Shown here: positions 1-7,184 of the stretch, one piece after another
Layout: every line of letters begins with the position of its first letter
Numbering within the stretch: the first letter of the stretch is position 1
Assembly (NCBI GenBank): GCA_964353355.1
Contig: CAYGVT010000097.1
Coordinates: 1 to 24,686 of the forward strand
Direction: 5' to 3'
Source of the DNA: CAYGVT01 sp964353355
GTDB taxonomy: Archaea; Thermoplasmatota; DTKX01; GCA-020343715
DNA length: 24,686 nucleotides
Notes under the pieces: generated by a model
Told to the model about the DNA's origin: nothing
Seen by the model: only the letters and a program-made list of their open reading frames with translations
Databases searched by the model: none
Program-made: the position numbers and the translations under genes

Positions 1-15
1 GTGATGAAGGGGTGA
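1..15 (+). CDS. possible 3' end of the upstream ribosomal gene (uL6 by synteny), partial
   Basis: The first fifteen bases read as four codons (Val-Met-Lys-Gly) followed by TGA, five bases before the eL32 start. In the archaeal spc operon the gene before eL32 is uL6 (rpl6), so this is probably its last codons. Only position and gene order support the call; four residues cannot identify a protein. Confidence 0.4.
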   Translation: MMKG

Positions 16-20
16 GGTGA

Positions 21-755
21 ATGGTCGAGGAGCACAAGAATGGCGCGAAGGCCACGAAGGCCGAGGCGAAGGCGAAGGACGACCCCAAGCCCAAGGCCGA
101 GAGCAAGGCCGACCACCCTGCCCCCAAGCCCGAGACCACCATCAAGGCGGAGGCGAAGCCCAAGGCCGCCGAGGCCAAGCCCAAGGCCGAGGCCAAGCCC
201 AAGGCCGAGGCCAAGCCCAAGGCCGAGGCCAAGCCCAAGGCCGAGGCCAAGCCCAAGGCCGAGGCCAAGCCCAAGGCCGAGGTGAAGAAGGAGAAGGTCG
301 AGATCGTCGAGGGCGAGATCGAGAAGGAGAAGGAGGCGGAGGAGAAGCGCGCCCCCAAGGTCAAGCCCGAGCTCGACCAGGAGCTCAAGTGGGCCATCAA
401 GGTGCGCAAGGAGCGCAAGGCCAAGGAGCCCGCGTTCCGCCGCCAGGAGTGGTTCCGCTACAAGCGCCTCCAGAAGACCGGTTACCGCAGGCCACGTGGC
501 ATGCACTCAAAGATGCGCATGCACTGGAAGTACCGGCCATCCGTCGTGCGCATCGGCTTCCGCGGCCCCAAGGCCGCGAGAGGATTGCACCCCTCAGGCT
601 TCAAGGAGATACTCATACACAACGAGATGGCCCTCGCGGCCATCGACCCCAAGACGCAGGCCATCCGCATAGGGCACTCCGTGGGCGGGCGCAAGCGACA
701 GAAGATCCAGGCCAAGGCCGACGAGCTCGGCATCCGCGTCCTCAATAGGTGGTGA
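21..755 (+). CDS. rpl32e: 50S ribosomal protein eL32 with a long Lys/Ala/Pro-rich N-terminal extension
   Basis: This is a structural protein of the large ribosomal subunit, restricted to archaea and eukaryotes. The conserved core lies in the C-terminal half (about residues 135-244) and shows family hallmarks: an FRRQEWFRYKRL segment, a YRRPRGMHSKMR segment, and RGLHPSGF. The first ~130 residues are an extension dominated by Ala, Lys, Pro and Glu and contain six perfect copies of AKPKAE (residues 52-87), followed by a charged Glu/Lys stretch. At 244 residues it is far longer than the 120-140 usual for compact archaeal eL32. The ATG at 21 follows a GAGGTGA ribosome-binding sequence directly. 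The tail is probably disordered and basic, suited to contacting RNA; that is inference. The gene sits in spc-operon order, before eL19. Confidence 0.95.
   Translation: MVEEHKNGAKATKAEAKAKDDPKPKAESKADHPAPKPETTIKAEAKPKAAEAKPKAEAKPKAEAKPKAEAKPKAEAKPKAEAKPKAEVKKEKVEIVEGEIEKEKEAEEKRAPKVKPELDQELKWAIKVRKERKAKEPAFRRQEWFRYKRLQKTGYRRPRGMHSKMRMHWKYRPSVVRIGFRGPKAARGLHPSGFKEILIHNEMALAAIDPKTQAIRIGHSVGGRKRQKIQAKADELGIRVLNRW
174..281 (+). repeat. six perfect tandem copies of an 18-bp unit inside rpl32e
   Basis: The unit GCCAAGCCCAAGGCCGAG, encoding AKPKAE, is repeated six times without a mismatch, and a slightly altered copy lies just before it. Perfect identity including third codon positions indicates recent slippage or recombination rather than old conserved sequence. 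Because the unit is a multiple of three, copy-number changes would stay in frame and only lengthen or shorten the extension. Confidence 0.95.
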
Positions 756-760
756 GCAAG

Positions 761-1420
761 GTGAACGTCACCTACCAGCGCCGCATGGCCGCACAGGTTC
801 TGAAGTGTGGCATCAACCGTGTGTGGATCGACCCCAAGCAGATAGACGAGGTCGCAGAGGCCGTCCAGCGCGACGACATCCGGCGGCTCATCGCCTACCG
901 GGTCATCCAGAAGCACCAGAAGAAGGGAGTGTCCCGCGGCCGCGCGCGCAAGCGCGCGCTGCAGCAGCTCAAGGGCCGCCGCAGGGGCCCGGGCTCCCGC
1001 AAGGGCGCCAAGTTCGCCCGCACGCCGCGCAAGCGGCAGTGGATCAGGACCATCCGCCCCATCCGCGAGGAGCTCCGCCGGCTGCGCTCCGAGGGCAAGC
1101 TCGATGACAAGACCTACCGCGTGTACTACCGCAAGGCGCGCGGCGGCCTGTACAAGAGCCGCAACCACCTGCTGTCGCAGCTCCAGATGGGCGGCGTGAT
1201 CAAGGAGGGGTCGGTCGTGCGCACGCGCGCACGCAAGCAGAAGCTCCGGACCGAGACCTCCCGCGCGTTCAAGGCCGCGAAGGCCCGCGAGCTCGTCAGA
1301 TCGAAGGCCGCCGAGGCCAAGGCGAAGGGGAAGGGTGAGGCCAAGGCCGAGCCCGAGGAGAAGGCGGCCCCCAAGGCCCCCAAGACCGGGACCCCCAAGC
1401 CCAAGGCCAAGGAGGAGTGA
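761..1420 (+). CDS. rpl19e: 50S ribosomal protein eL19 with a Lys/Ala/Glu-rich C-terminal tail
   Basis: This large-subunit protein contacts rRNA in archaea and eukaryotes. The N-terminus reads MNVTYQRRMAAQVLKCG and then NRVWIDP, the classic eL19 opening, followed by the basic central helix with RGRARKRALQQLKGRR and GPGSRKG. I chose GTG at 761 because it puts the family N-terminus at residue 1 and has a GGTGGTGA Shine-Dalgarno sequence (750-757) just upstream; an in-frame GTG at 749 would add four unneeded residues and overlap eL32. The protein is 219 residues, longer than the usual ~150. The excess is a C-terminal tail (from about residue 180) rich in Ala, Lys, Glu and Pro, similar in style to the eL32 extension. 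Confidence 0.95.
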   Translation: MNVTYQRRMAAQVLKCGINRVWIDPKQIDEVAEAVQRDDIRRLIAYRVIQKHQKKGVSRGRARKRALQQLKGRRRGPGSRKGAKFARTPRKRQWIRTIRPIREELRRLRSEGKLDDKTYRVYYRKARGGLYKSRNHLLSQLQMGGVIKEGSVVRTRARKQKLRTETSRAFKAAKARELVRSKAAEAKAKGKGEAKAEPEEKAAPKAPKTGTPKPKAKEE

Positions 1421-1422
1421 GC

Positions 1423-1929
1423 ATGGCGCACGGACCTAGGTACTCGGTGCACTTCCGCCGCAGGCGCGAGGGGAAGACCAATTACAGGTACAGGTTGAAG
1501 CTGCTGCACGCGGAGGCCGCGCGCCTCATCGTGCGGAAGACCGCCAACAAGACCATCGTCCAGGTGGCGAAGTACGCGCCCGAGGGCGATCGCATGCTGG
1601 CGCAGGCCAACTCGGCGGAGCTCGCCAAGCTCGGCTGGACCGTCTCGGCGACGAACGTGCCGGCGGCATACCTCACAGGCATGCTGGCGGCCAAGCGCGC
1701 CAAGGCGGCGGGCGTGGAGGCGGCCGTCCTAGACGCAGGGCTGGGCAAGCCCACCCATGGCGGCAGGGTGTTCAGCGCGCTCCAGGGCGCTGTCGACGGC
1801 GGCCTTGACATCCCGCACGGCGAGGACGTCATGCCGTCCAAGAAGCGCGTCCGTGGCGAGCACCTCGCCAAGGGCGTGCCCGAGATGTTCGACAAGGTGA
1901 AGGGCAAGATAATGGAGGGATCCAAGTGA
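1423..1929 (+). CDS. rpl18: 50S ribosomal protein uL18
   Basis: This protein binds 5S rRNA in the central protuberance of the large subunit. The N-terminus MAHGPRYSVHFRRRREGKTN followed by YRYRLKLL is the archaeal/eukaryotic uL18 (L5e-like) signature, and HGGRVFSALQGAVDGGLDIP later in the sequence matches the conserved C-terminal half. The ATG at 1423 is preceded by GGAGG at 1411-1415 with a seven-base gap, and the eL19 stop lies just before it. An upstream in-frame GTG at 1417 would overlap eL19 and is less likely. The length (168 residues) is slightly below the 180-200 usual for archaeal uL18. The stop codon overlaps the start of rps5 (GTGA), which implies translational coupling. Confidence 0.95.
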   Translation: MAHGPRYSVHFRRRREGKTNYRYRLKLLHAEAARLIVRKTANKTIVQVAKYAPEGDRMLAQANSAELAKLGWTVSATNVPAAYLTGMLAAKRAKAAGVEAAVLDAGLGKPTHGGRVFSALQGAVDGGLDIPHGEDVMPSKKRVRGEHLAKGVPEMFDKVKGKIMEGSK

Positions 1930-2579
1930 ACGGCAGTCGCGAATGGGTCCCGAGGACCCGCCTCGGCACGCTGGTCAAGTCCGGCGAGGTCACCACGATG
2001 GGCCAGGCACTGCGGTCCGGCCTCCCGCTCAGGGAGGCCGAGATCGTGGACGTGCTGCTGCCCGAGATGGAGGACGAGGTGCTGGACGTCAACATGGTCC
2101 AGCGCATGACCGACTCGGGCCGCCGCGTGAAGTTCTCGATCACCGTGGCCGTCGGCAACCGCGACGGATACGTCGGCCTGGGGCAGTTCAAGGGCAAGGA
2201 GGTCGGGCCATCCATCAGGAAGGCCATCGACAACGCCAAGCTCAACATCGTGGAGGTCAAGCGAGGCTGCGGCTCCTGGGAGTGCGGGTGCGGCGCGCCC
2301 CACTCGCTGCCCTACAAGGTCCAGGGCAAGTCGAGCTCGGTGCTGGTGACGCTCAAGCCCGCCCCGCGCGGGACAACGCTCGCGACGGCGGCCGTCGCCA
2401 AGAGCATCCTGCGGCTCGCCGGCTTCGAGGACGCATGGGCGTACTGCCGCGGGCAGACGCGCACGACCGTCAACTTCGCCAAGGCGACCTACAACGCGCT
2501 CGAGAACCTCAACACGCTGCGCGTGAGGGAGAGCCAGATTAAGCTCCTCAACATCAGGGAAGGAGGGGTCGATGTATGA
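1926..2579 (+). CDS. rps5: 30S ribosomal protein uS5
   Basis: This small-subunit protein lies near the mRNA entry channel and contributes to decoding fidelity. The N-terminus (WVPRTRLGTLVKSGEV) is the archaeal/eukaryotic form. The dsRBD-like S5 domain covers about residues 50-115, with VAVGNRDGYVGLGQFKGKEV at its heart. A cysteine-rich turn (RGCGSWECGCG, residues 113-123) is typical of the archaeal/eukaryotic branch, and the C-terminal domain contains LRLAGFEDAW. The GTG start overlaps the uL18 stop, with GGAGGGA as ribosome-binding site at 1915-1921. At 217 residues it is normal for the family. The stop overlaps the uL30 start (ATGA), continuing the coupled chain. Confidence 0.96.
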   Translation: MNGSREWVPRTRLGTLVKSGEVTTMGQALRSGLPLREAEIVDVLLPEMEDEVLDVNMVQRMTDSGRRVKFSITVAVGNRDGYVGLGQFKGKEVGPSIRKAIDNAKLNIVEVKRGCGSWECGCGAPHSLPYKVQGKSSSVLVTLKPAPRGTTLATAAVAKSILRLAGFEDAWAYCRGQTRTTVNFAKATYNALENLNTLRVRESQIKLLNIREGGVDV

Positions 2580-3040
2580 CGATCGCGGTCATCAGGATTC
2601 GTGGCACAATCAAGATTAATAGGGACATCCGCGATACGCTGGTCATGCTGAGGCTCCATCGCCCCAACCACTGCGTGCTCGTGCGCGATTCGCCGCAGTA
2701 CCTCGGCATGCTACAGAAGGTCAAGGACTGGGTCACTTGGGGCCCCGTCGACGCGCCGACCGCTGCCAAGCTCATCCGCGCGCGCGGACGCCTCGACGGC
2801 GACCGCGTGGTCGACGACGCCGCCGCGAAGACCTTCGGCAAGTTCAAGACGGTCGACGAGCTCGCCGCGGCCGTCGTCGACGGCTCGGTCGAGTGGTCGA
2901 AGCTCGATGGGACCGTGCCGGTGTTCAGGCTGCACCCCCCCAGGAAGGGCCACGAGGGGATGAAGCGGTCCTTCGTCGCGGGCGGCGCGCTGGGCAACCG
3001 GGGCGCCGACATCAACAAGCTCATCGAGAAGATGCTCTGA
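2576..3040 (+). CDS. rpl30: 50S ribosomal protein uL30
   Basis: This large-subunit protein is in its longer archaeal/eukaryotic form (154 residues against ~60 in bacteria). The N-terminal ferredoxin-like core begins MTIAVIRIRGTIKIN and contains the diagnostic MLRLHRPNHCVLV. The C-terminal extension carries the conserved FRLHPPRKGHEGMKRSF followed by GGALGNRG. The ATG overlaps the uS5 stop by four bases (ATGA), and AGGAGGGG at 2560-2567 serves as ribosome-binding site. The position between uS5 and uL15 is as expected for an archaeal spc operon. Confidence 0.95.
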   Translation: MTIAVIRIRGTIKINRDIRDTLVMLRLHRPNHCVLVRDSPQYLGMLQKVKDWVTWGPVDAPTAAKLIRARGRLDGDRVVDDAAAKTFGKFKTVDELAAAVVDGSVEWSKLDGTVPVFRLHPPRKGHEGMKRSFVAGGALGNRGADINKLIEKML

Positions 3041-3050
3041 GGTGTGGACC

Positions 3051-3488
3051 ATGGGAAAGACCAAGACCAGCAAGCATCGCGGCTCCCGCACATGCGGTCG
3101 CGGCAAGAAGGCCGGGCGCGGCAAGGGCAAGCGCGGCGGCCGCGGCCAGGCGGGCGGCCACAAGCACAAGTGGATCTACACCCTCAAGTACGACCGCGAC
3201 CACTTCGGCTCCAAGGGGAAGGGCTTCAAGCGCCCCCAGGTCGTCGTGGCCGCGAACGTCACCGTCAACGTGGGCGACCTGCCACGCCTGGTGGAGCGGC
3301 TTGCGCGCGACGGAGCCGTCAAACCGGCCGCGAAGGAGCTCGACCTGACCGCGCTAGGCTACCACAAGCTGCTCGGCTCGGGCCGCGCGGACCGCGCGTG
3401 GGTCCTGACCGTCGGCTCGGCGAGCCCTGGGGCGGTCGAGAAGGTCAAGTCCGCGGGCGGCAAGGTGAAGTCGCCAGGTCAAGGATAG
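3051..3488 (+). CDS. rpl15: 50S ribosomal protein uL15
   Basis: This large-subunit protein belongs to the archaeal/eukaryotic L27Ae-type branch. The basic glycine-rich N-terminus reads KTKTSKHRGSRTCGRGKKAG, followed by GGRGQAGGHKHKW, which is characteristic. The globular C-terminal half includes VDLTALGYHKLLGSG-like sequence and VEKVKSAGGKV near the end. I place the start at ATG 3051 (MGKTKTSK, 145 residues), with GAGGTG at 3038-3043 as ribosome-binding site; an in-frame GTG at 3042 would add three residues and overlap that site. It is the last ribosomal protein gene of the cluster, 60 bases before secY. Confidence 0.95.
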   Translation: MGKTKTSKHRGSRTCGRGKKAGRGKGKRGGRGQAGGHKHKWIYTLKYDRDHFGSKGKGFKRPQVVVAANVTVNVGDLPRLVERLARDGAVKPAAKELDLTALGYHKLLGSGRADRAWVLTVGSASPGAVEKVKSAGGKVKSPGQG

Positions 3489-3490
3489 GA

Positions 3491-3508
3491 CCGCAAAGGC
3501 TTAAAAGG
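3491..3508 (+). promoter_or_regulatory. probable internal archaeal promoter (BRE/TATA) before secY
   Basis: The 60-base gap between uL15 and secY holds CGCAAAGGCTTAAAAGG, a purine-rich BRE-like stretch running into a TTAAAA TATA-like box, in an otherwise very GC-rich region. The box lies about 45 bases before the secY ATG, which would give an mRNA start near 3528 and a short leader containing the GGGGAGTGA ribosome-binding site. The motif is read directly; its activity is inferred. Confidence 0.6.
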
Positions 3509-3548
3509 AATGAACCGGTAACCGGACGCAGGCGGGGAGTGACCAGGC

Positions 3549-5123
3549 ATGGCCGAGGAGAAGAAGAGCCTCCTATTCAAGCTCAAGCCGGTCATCGACC
3601 GCATGCCCGCGGTCTCCAAGCCGGACGGCCACGTGCCCTTCCGCACGAAGATGTACTGGACCATCGTCATCCTCGTGTTCTACTTCGTCATGACGAACGT
3701 CTTCCTCTACGGCCTGGACCGCAGCCCGGGAGGCACGATCGACCTGTTCGCGTCCTTCCGCGCCATCCTCGCGGGCGCGCAGGGCTCCATCCTCCATCTC
3801 GGCATCGGCCCCATCGTCACCGGCTCCATCATCATGCAGCTGTTCACGGGCGCGAAGATCATCAAGCTCGACTTGACCGATACCGAGGACAAGGCCATCT
3901 ACCAGGGCGCCCAGAAGGTCCTGGTCATCATAATGATCGTGGTCGAGGCCGTCCCTCAGGTCTTCGGCTATCTGAACCCGTCGGACAGGCTAATAGGTAA
4001 CGTGGGCCTAGGCTGGGCCCGGTCCGTCATCGTGTTCCAGCTGTGCGTTGGCTCCTACCTCGTGTTCCTCATGGACGAGCTCGTGTCCAAGTGGGGCATA
4101 GGCTCGGGCATATCGCTGTTCATCGCCGCCGGCGTTGCGGAGCAGATCTTCACCGGCACCGTCAACTGGGAGGCCCAGGACCCGAAGTACCCCGTCGGCT
4201 TCAGCACCGGCGAGGGTCAGTCGCCCAACCTCCCCGCGGGCACAATACCCCGCGTCGTGTACGCCCTGGGCCACATGTCCACATCGGACATGACCCGCGG
4301 CGGGTTCTCCCTGGTCTTCATCAACCCCCCGAACCCGGTCATCGCGCTCCTGGGCACCGCGCTCGTGTTCCTGATCGTGTCCTACGCGGAGTCGAGCCGC
4401 ATAGAGCTGCCGCTCGCGCACGGCAAGGTGCGCGGCGCGCGCGGTCGCTACCCAATCAGGCTCATCTACGCCTCCAACATCCCCGTCATCCTGATGTCGG
4501 CACTTCTCGCGAACATCAACATGTTCTCGCTCATCATGTGGAACTCCAGCCGGCTGAGCGGGACCGCGCTGGGCCACAACACCTGGATAGGCGAGTACCC
4601 GGCCGCTGGCAGCTCCAACCCCTCGAGGCCCGTAGGCGGCTTCGCCTACTACGTATCCTCGGTCAACGGGCTTCACGAGTGGCTGCTGCCGTTCATCAAC
4701 GACGACTACGTCCCGGCGGGCGACACGAAGCTCAAGATCTTCGTGCACGTCGTGGTCTACCTCACGTTCATGATAGGCGGCTCCGTGGTCTTCGCCAAGT
4801 TCTGGATAGAGACCACGAACATGGGCCCGGAGGACGTGGCCAAGCAGATCCAGAACTCGGGCATGCAGATACCCGGCTTCAGGCGCGACCCCCGTGTCCT
4901 CAAGAAGGTGCTCGAGAGGTACATCCCAGTCGTGACCGTGCTATCGGGCGCGTTCGTGGGCGCCCTGGCGGCCTTCGCCGACATGGTGGGGACCGTCGGC
5001 AACTCGAGCGGCACGGGCGTGCTGCTCATGGTCGGCATCATCATCCGCATGTACGAGCAGATCGGCAAGGAGCAGGCGATGGAGATGCACCCCGTCCTCA
5101 GGGGCTTCTTCGGCGCCGACTGA
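3549..5123 (+). CDS. secY: preprotein translocase subunit SecY (Sec61 alpha)
   Basis: This is the pore-forming subunit of the Sec channel in the cytoplasmic membrane; it moves unfolded proteins across and inserts membrane proteins, together with SecE and Sec61beta (neither seen here). The chain has about ten hydrophobic segments. Conserved SecY signatures include GIGSGISLFIAAGV (the TM5 region) and the cytosolic loop/TM7 stretch PIRLIYASNIPVIL. The C-terminal KQIQNSGMQIPGFR element precedes the last two helices. At 524 residues it is longer than many SecY proteins (430-490); the extra length is in two loops, one near residues 205-245 and one rich in Gly/Ser/Asn near residues 330-390, probably extracellular. 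The start has GGAGTGA six bases upstream. The usual downstream adenylate kinase gene is absent here. Confidence 0.96.
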   Translation: MAEEKKSLLFKLKPVIDRMPAVSKPDGHVPFRTKMYWTIVILVFYFVMTNVFLYGLDRSPGGTIDLFASFRAILAGAQGSILHLGIGPIVTGSIIMQLFTGAKIIKLDLTDTEDKAIYQGAQKVLVIIMIVVEAVPQVFGYLNPSDRLIGNVGLGWARSVIVFQLCVGSYLVFLMDELVSKWGIGSGISLFIAAGVAEQIFTGTVNWEAQDPKYPVGFSTGEGQSPNLPAGTIPRVVYALGHMSTSDMTRGGFSLVFINPPNPVIALLGTALVFLIVSYAESSRIELPLAHGKVRGARGRYPIRLIYASNIPVILMSALLANINMFSLIMWNSSRLSGTALGHNTWIGEYPAAGSSNPSRPVGGFAYYVSSVNGLHEWLLPFINDDYVPAGDTKLKIFVHVVVYLTFMIGGSVVFAKFWIETTNMGPEDVAKQIQNSGMQIPGFRRDPRVLKKVLERYIPVVTVLSGAFVGALAAFADMVGTVGNSSGTGVLLMVGIIIRMYEQIGKEQAMEMHPVLRGFFGAD

Positions 5124-5207
5124 GGGCGGAAGGCCCGCGCCCGCACCGGCCCCTGACCATTGATGGAGACCATGCCAGCCCCATCGCCCGCCACGGCTCC
5201 ACCGCAA

Positions 5208-5219
5208 TGTCTTTATGAG
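5208..5219 (+). promoter_or_regulatory. TATA-like promoter of the 120-aa gene
   Basis: TGTCTTTATGAG forms a TATA-like element centred about 35 bases before the ATG at 5249, with a second AT-rich patch (CTTAATAG, 5228-5235) nearer the gene. The bases just before the ATG (AGGACCATCCG) hold no convincing ribosome-binding site, so the transcript probably starts at or very close to the start codon. The preceding 80 bases after secY show nothing else. Confidence 0.5.
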
Positions 5220-5248
5220 CCCTCGCCCTTAATAGCCAGGACCATCCG

Positions 5249-5611
5249 ATGTACAAAGACCTGAAGGACTTCGAGGATTGGCTCAAGGAGAGCCGGGGCA
5301 AGGACCGTCCCGACGAGTGGTACGAACTGGCCCTCGAGGCCATACAGGATTACAAGAACAACTACCTCCCGCCGGTCAAGGGCTTCCTCAGGTGGGTGGA
5401 CGACACCATCGAGGGCATCGCCTGGGAGTACAACGTCGAATCCCACATCAAGAACCGCGTCCGGCAGGAGCTTTGCCAGGTCATGAAGTCCGAGATGGAC
5501 AAGTTCTTCGACACCCCCGAGGAGCAGGGGCTCCAGCAGGAGCGGAAGGACGAGCACACCCGTTTCTCGAAGGTCCATACGATGGTGATGCTCTACAAGG
5601 GCAAGCTCTGA
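5249..5611 (+). CDS. uncharacterised soluble helical protein, 120 aa
   Basis: I do not recognise this family. The protein is charged and predicted by eye to be mostly alpha-helical, with no signal peptide or membrane segment. Notable features are an aromatic/acidic N-terminal half (EDWLKES, DEWYELALEAIQDYKNNY), a central FLRWVDDTIEGIAWEYN segment, one cysteine, and a C-terminal half rich in Lys/Arg/Glu/Gln. Amino-acid use is normal for a real protein, unlike the Arg/Pro/Ala-rich shadow frames around it, and a TATA-like box sits at a suitable distance. It stands alone: secY ends 125 bases upstream and the next gene converges on it from the - strand. Function unknown. Confidence 0.75.
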   Translation: MYKDLKDFEDWLKESRGKDRPDEWYELALEAIQDYKNNYLPPVKGFLRWVDDTIEGIAWEYNVESHIKNRVRQELCQVMKSEMDKFFDTPEEQGLQQERKDEHTRFSKVHTMVMLYKGKL

Positions 5612-5705
5612 CCGCCCTCGCGCGATGGCGCGCCAGCCCCGGTCATGCCACGACTCCATGGTGCGCCGTGGTGGGTGCCGGCCGCCCCGCCTCGCCACCG
5701 ACCTG

Positions 5706-5725
5706 GGAGACCCTTCAGCGTCTCC
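5706..5725 (-). terminator. small inverted repeat at the 3' end of the winged-helix membrane gene
   Basis: GGAGAC and GTCTCC form a perfect six-base-pair stem around an eight-base loop that includes the stop codon of the - strand gene. There is no T-rich tract beyond it, so it may be a weak 3'-end structure or chance. Positions 5612-5714, between the two convergent genes, otherwise hold nothing I can identify. Confidence 0.25.
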
Positions 5726-6953
5726 GCGAGGCAGCGACCGCCACAACGGCGGCAATGACGGCGAGGGCTGCCACGACCGCGCCGAAGCCGGGTGCATCCG
5801 ACGTGCCTTCCCTGGCCGGTGGCGCGTTCAGGTCCTGCACCTGCACTGGCACCCGCGTGGAGGCCTGGTTGTTGCTGGCCACGCTGTCGGGCACTGTGCT
5901 CACCGGGTCGATGAACACGACCACGTGCTTGGTGTGGAGGCGGGAGGCGGCGATGGTGAGCGCGACCGGGACCGAGCCGTTCGCCGGCACGTCGACCGTG
6001 AACTCCTTGAGGCCATCCAGGTACTGCGAGCCCCACATCGGGACCCCGCCGCCCCTGAAGACGTCCAGGACGCTGCACACGCTGACGGTGGCGTTCCTCA
6101 CGTCGACCTCCCCCACGTTCTCGACCGAGAAGGCCACCCTGACGGTGCGAAGGGGGGTAAGGTTGCTGAGGTCGAAGAGGATGCCCTGGAGCCCGAGCCG
6201 GAGGTCGATCCTCCTGTCGGAGCCCATGATGAGCCGGTTGAGGGCGTAGCGGTACTCGTTGCCCTTGCCGTCCAGGATGACCGTGTTCACGAGCAGGTAG
6301 TCCCCGTCGTGGTGCCTGAGCTCCCCAGCGGTGTCGTAGACGGTGATGACGTTGCCGACGCGCGAGTAGGTGAGCCCTATCGACGTGGCGCTCGAGGTCG
6401 ATGACGGGTCGGGCCCGACGAAGAAGTCGAGGCTCTTGATGCTGGCGATGGCCAGTGCCGGGCTCGTGGACCTGAACTCCAACTTCAACTCGCTCGGGTA
6501 GCCGGCAGTGTAGACGTCCGAGTCCATGCCCTGCCACACCATGCGCGCGGTCGGGGGCGGGAGGAGCGCGTCGTCCCCGTCTCCATCGCCGGACGACCCG
6601 ATGAACTCGGTCCCGCGCATCGCGAGGGCCAGGCCCACGATGACGCAGACGATGGCGATGGTCGCGAGCGTGACCATGACCTTCACGCGCTCGGGGTGCA
6701 GGAGGTTGCGGCCCTTCCAGGTGAGGCTGTAGTAGACCCACTTGCGGTCGGTGTCCTCCTTCTTGACGAGCCCCACCTCTATGAGCCGTGTCAGGTGCTC
6801 GTGGACGGTGGCCTTGTTCATGGCGAGGCGGCGCGACACGTCGGAGACGGTCAGCTGGCTCTCGTCCAGGAGCTTCATGATGTCGATCCGGGTCGACGAC
6901 GCCAGCACCCTGAACTCGTCCTGCGTCAGGGTGATCTTGGGCTTGTACTCCAT
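5715..6953 (-). CDS. membrane-anchored winged-helix protein with extracellular CARDB domain and PGF-CTERM-like tail
   Basis: The 412-residue protein has four parts. Residues 8-85 are an ArsR-like winged helix (FRVLASSTRIDIMKLL, then a recognition helix with MNKATVHEHLTRLIEVGLV). A membrane helix spans about 91-112. A Gly/Asp linker leads to a beta-rich region, with a CARDB-like domain at 268-372 (VRVAFSVENVGEVDVRNATV; VFIDPVSTVPDSVASNN). The C-terminus has PGF at 388-390, a hydrophobic helix and a final RRR, the layout of PGF-CTERM sorting signals cut by archaeosortases. This suggests cytoplasmic DNA binding coupled to an outside sensor or adhesion domain; that coupling is inference. I chose ATG at 6953 because it begins the HTH, has GGAG eight bases upstream and a TATA box ~55 bases upstream; the open frame continues upstream without conserved content. 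Confidence 0.85.
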   Translation of the reverse strand: MEYKPKITLTQDEFRVLASSTRIDIMKLLDESQLTVSDVSRRLAMNKATVHEHLTRLIEVGLVKKEDTDRKWVYYSLTWKGRNLLHPERVKVMVTLATIAIVCVIVGLALAMRGTEFIGSSGDGDGDDALLPPPTARMVWQGMDSDVYTAGYPSELKLEFRSTSPALAIASIKSLDFFVGPDPSSTSSATSIGLTYSRVGNVITVYDTAGELRHHDGDYLLVNTVILDGKGNEYRYALNRLIMGSDRRIDLRLGLQGILFDLSNLTPLRTVRVAFSVENVGEVDVRNATVSVCSVLDVFRGGGVPMWGSQYLDGLKEFTVDVPANGSVPVALTIAASRLHTKHVVVFIDPVSTVPDSVASNNQASTRVPVQVQDLNAPPAREGTSDAPGFGAVVAALAVIAAVVAVAASRRR

Positions 6954-7006
6954 CGGCGTCGCTCCTGGGCCAACCGCAGGCTGCAGCACTTGAATGGCGT
7001 GGGGGT

Positions 7007-7017
7007 GCTTATAAAGC
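7007..7017 (-). promoter_or_regulatory. TATA box for the winged-helix membrane gene
   Basis: On the - strand this reads GCTTTATAAGC, a near-perfect archaeal TATA box and itself almost palindromic. It lies about 55 bases before the ATG at 6953, giving a predicted leader of about 30 bases that contains the GGAG ribosome-binding site. The 231-base divergent region 6954-7184 also carries the + strand promoter described next. Confidence 0.6.
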
Positions 7018-7114
7018 ATACACCTTCGTTCGCCCCCGGCCCAACGGTGCCGGCCCGGTGGTGGCCAGCGAGGGGTCCATGAGGGACGATGGCACGTTCG
7101 CCCACCCCCCGGGG

Positions 7115-7128
7115 GAGGGTAAATAAGG
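7115..7128 (+). promoter_or_regulatory. TATA-like promoter for the exoribonuclease cluster
   Basis: GAGGGTAAATAAGG is the only AT-rich element on this side of the divergent region, with a purine-rich BRE-like lead-in. Typical archaeal spacing would place the mRNA start near 7148-7152. That excludes the ATG at 7139 as part of the transcript and matters for deciding the start of the next gene. Confidence 0.5.
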
Positions 7129-7184
7129 TCCGAAACCCATGTTGAGCGTCGCGCCCCCGGCCGGCCAGGGGCGCCCGCGGGGGG

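Noticed and set aside
17..748. Alternative frame across rpl32e with a Gly/Gln/Arg repeat
   Set aside because: It is a frame shadow of the 18-bp repeat; the eL32 frame has the conserved core and ribosome-binding site.
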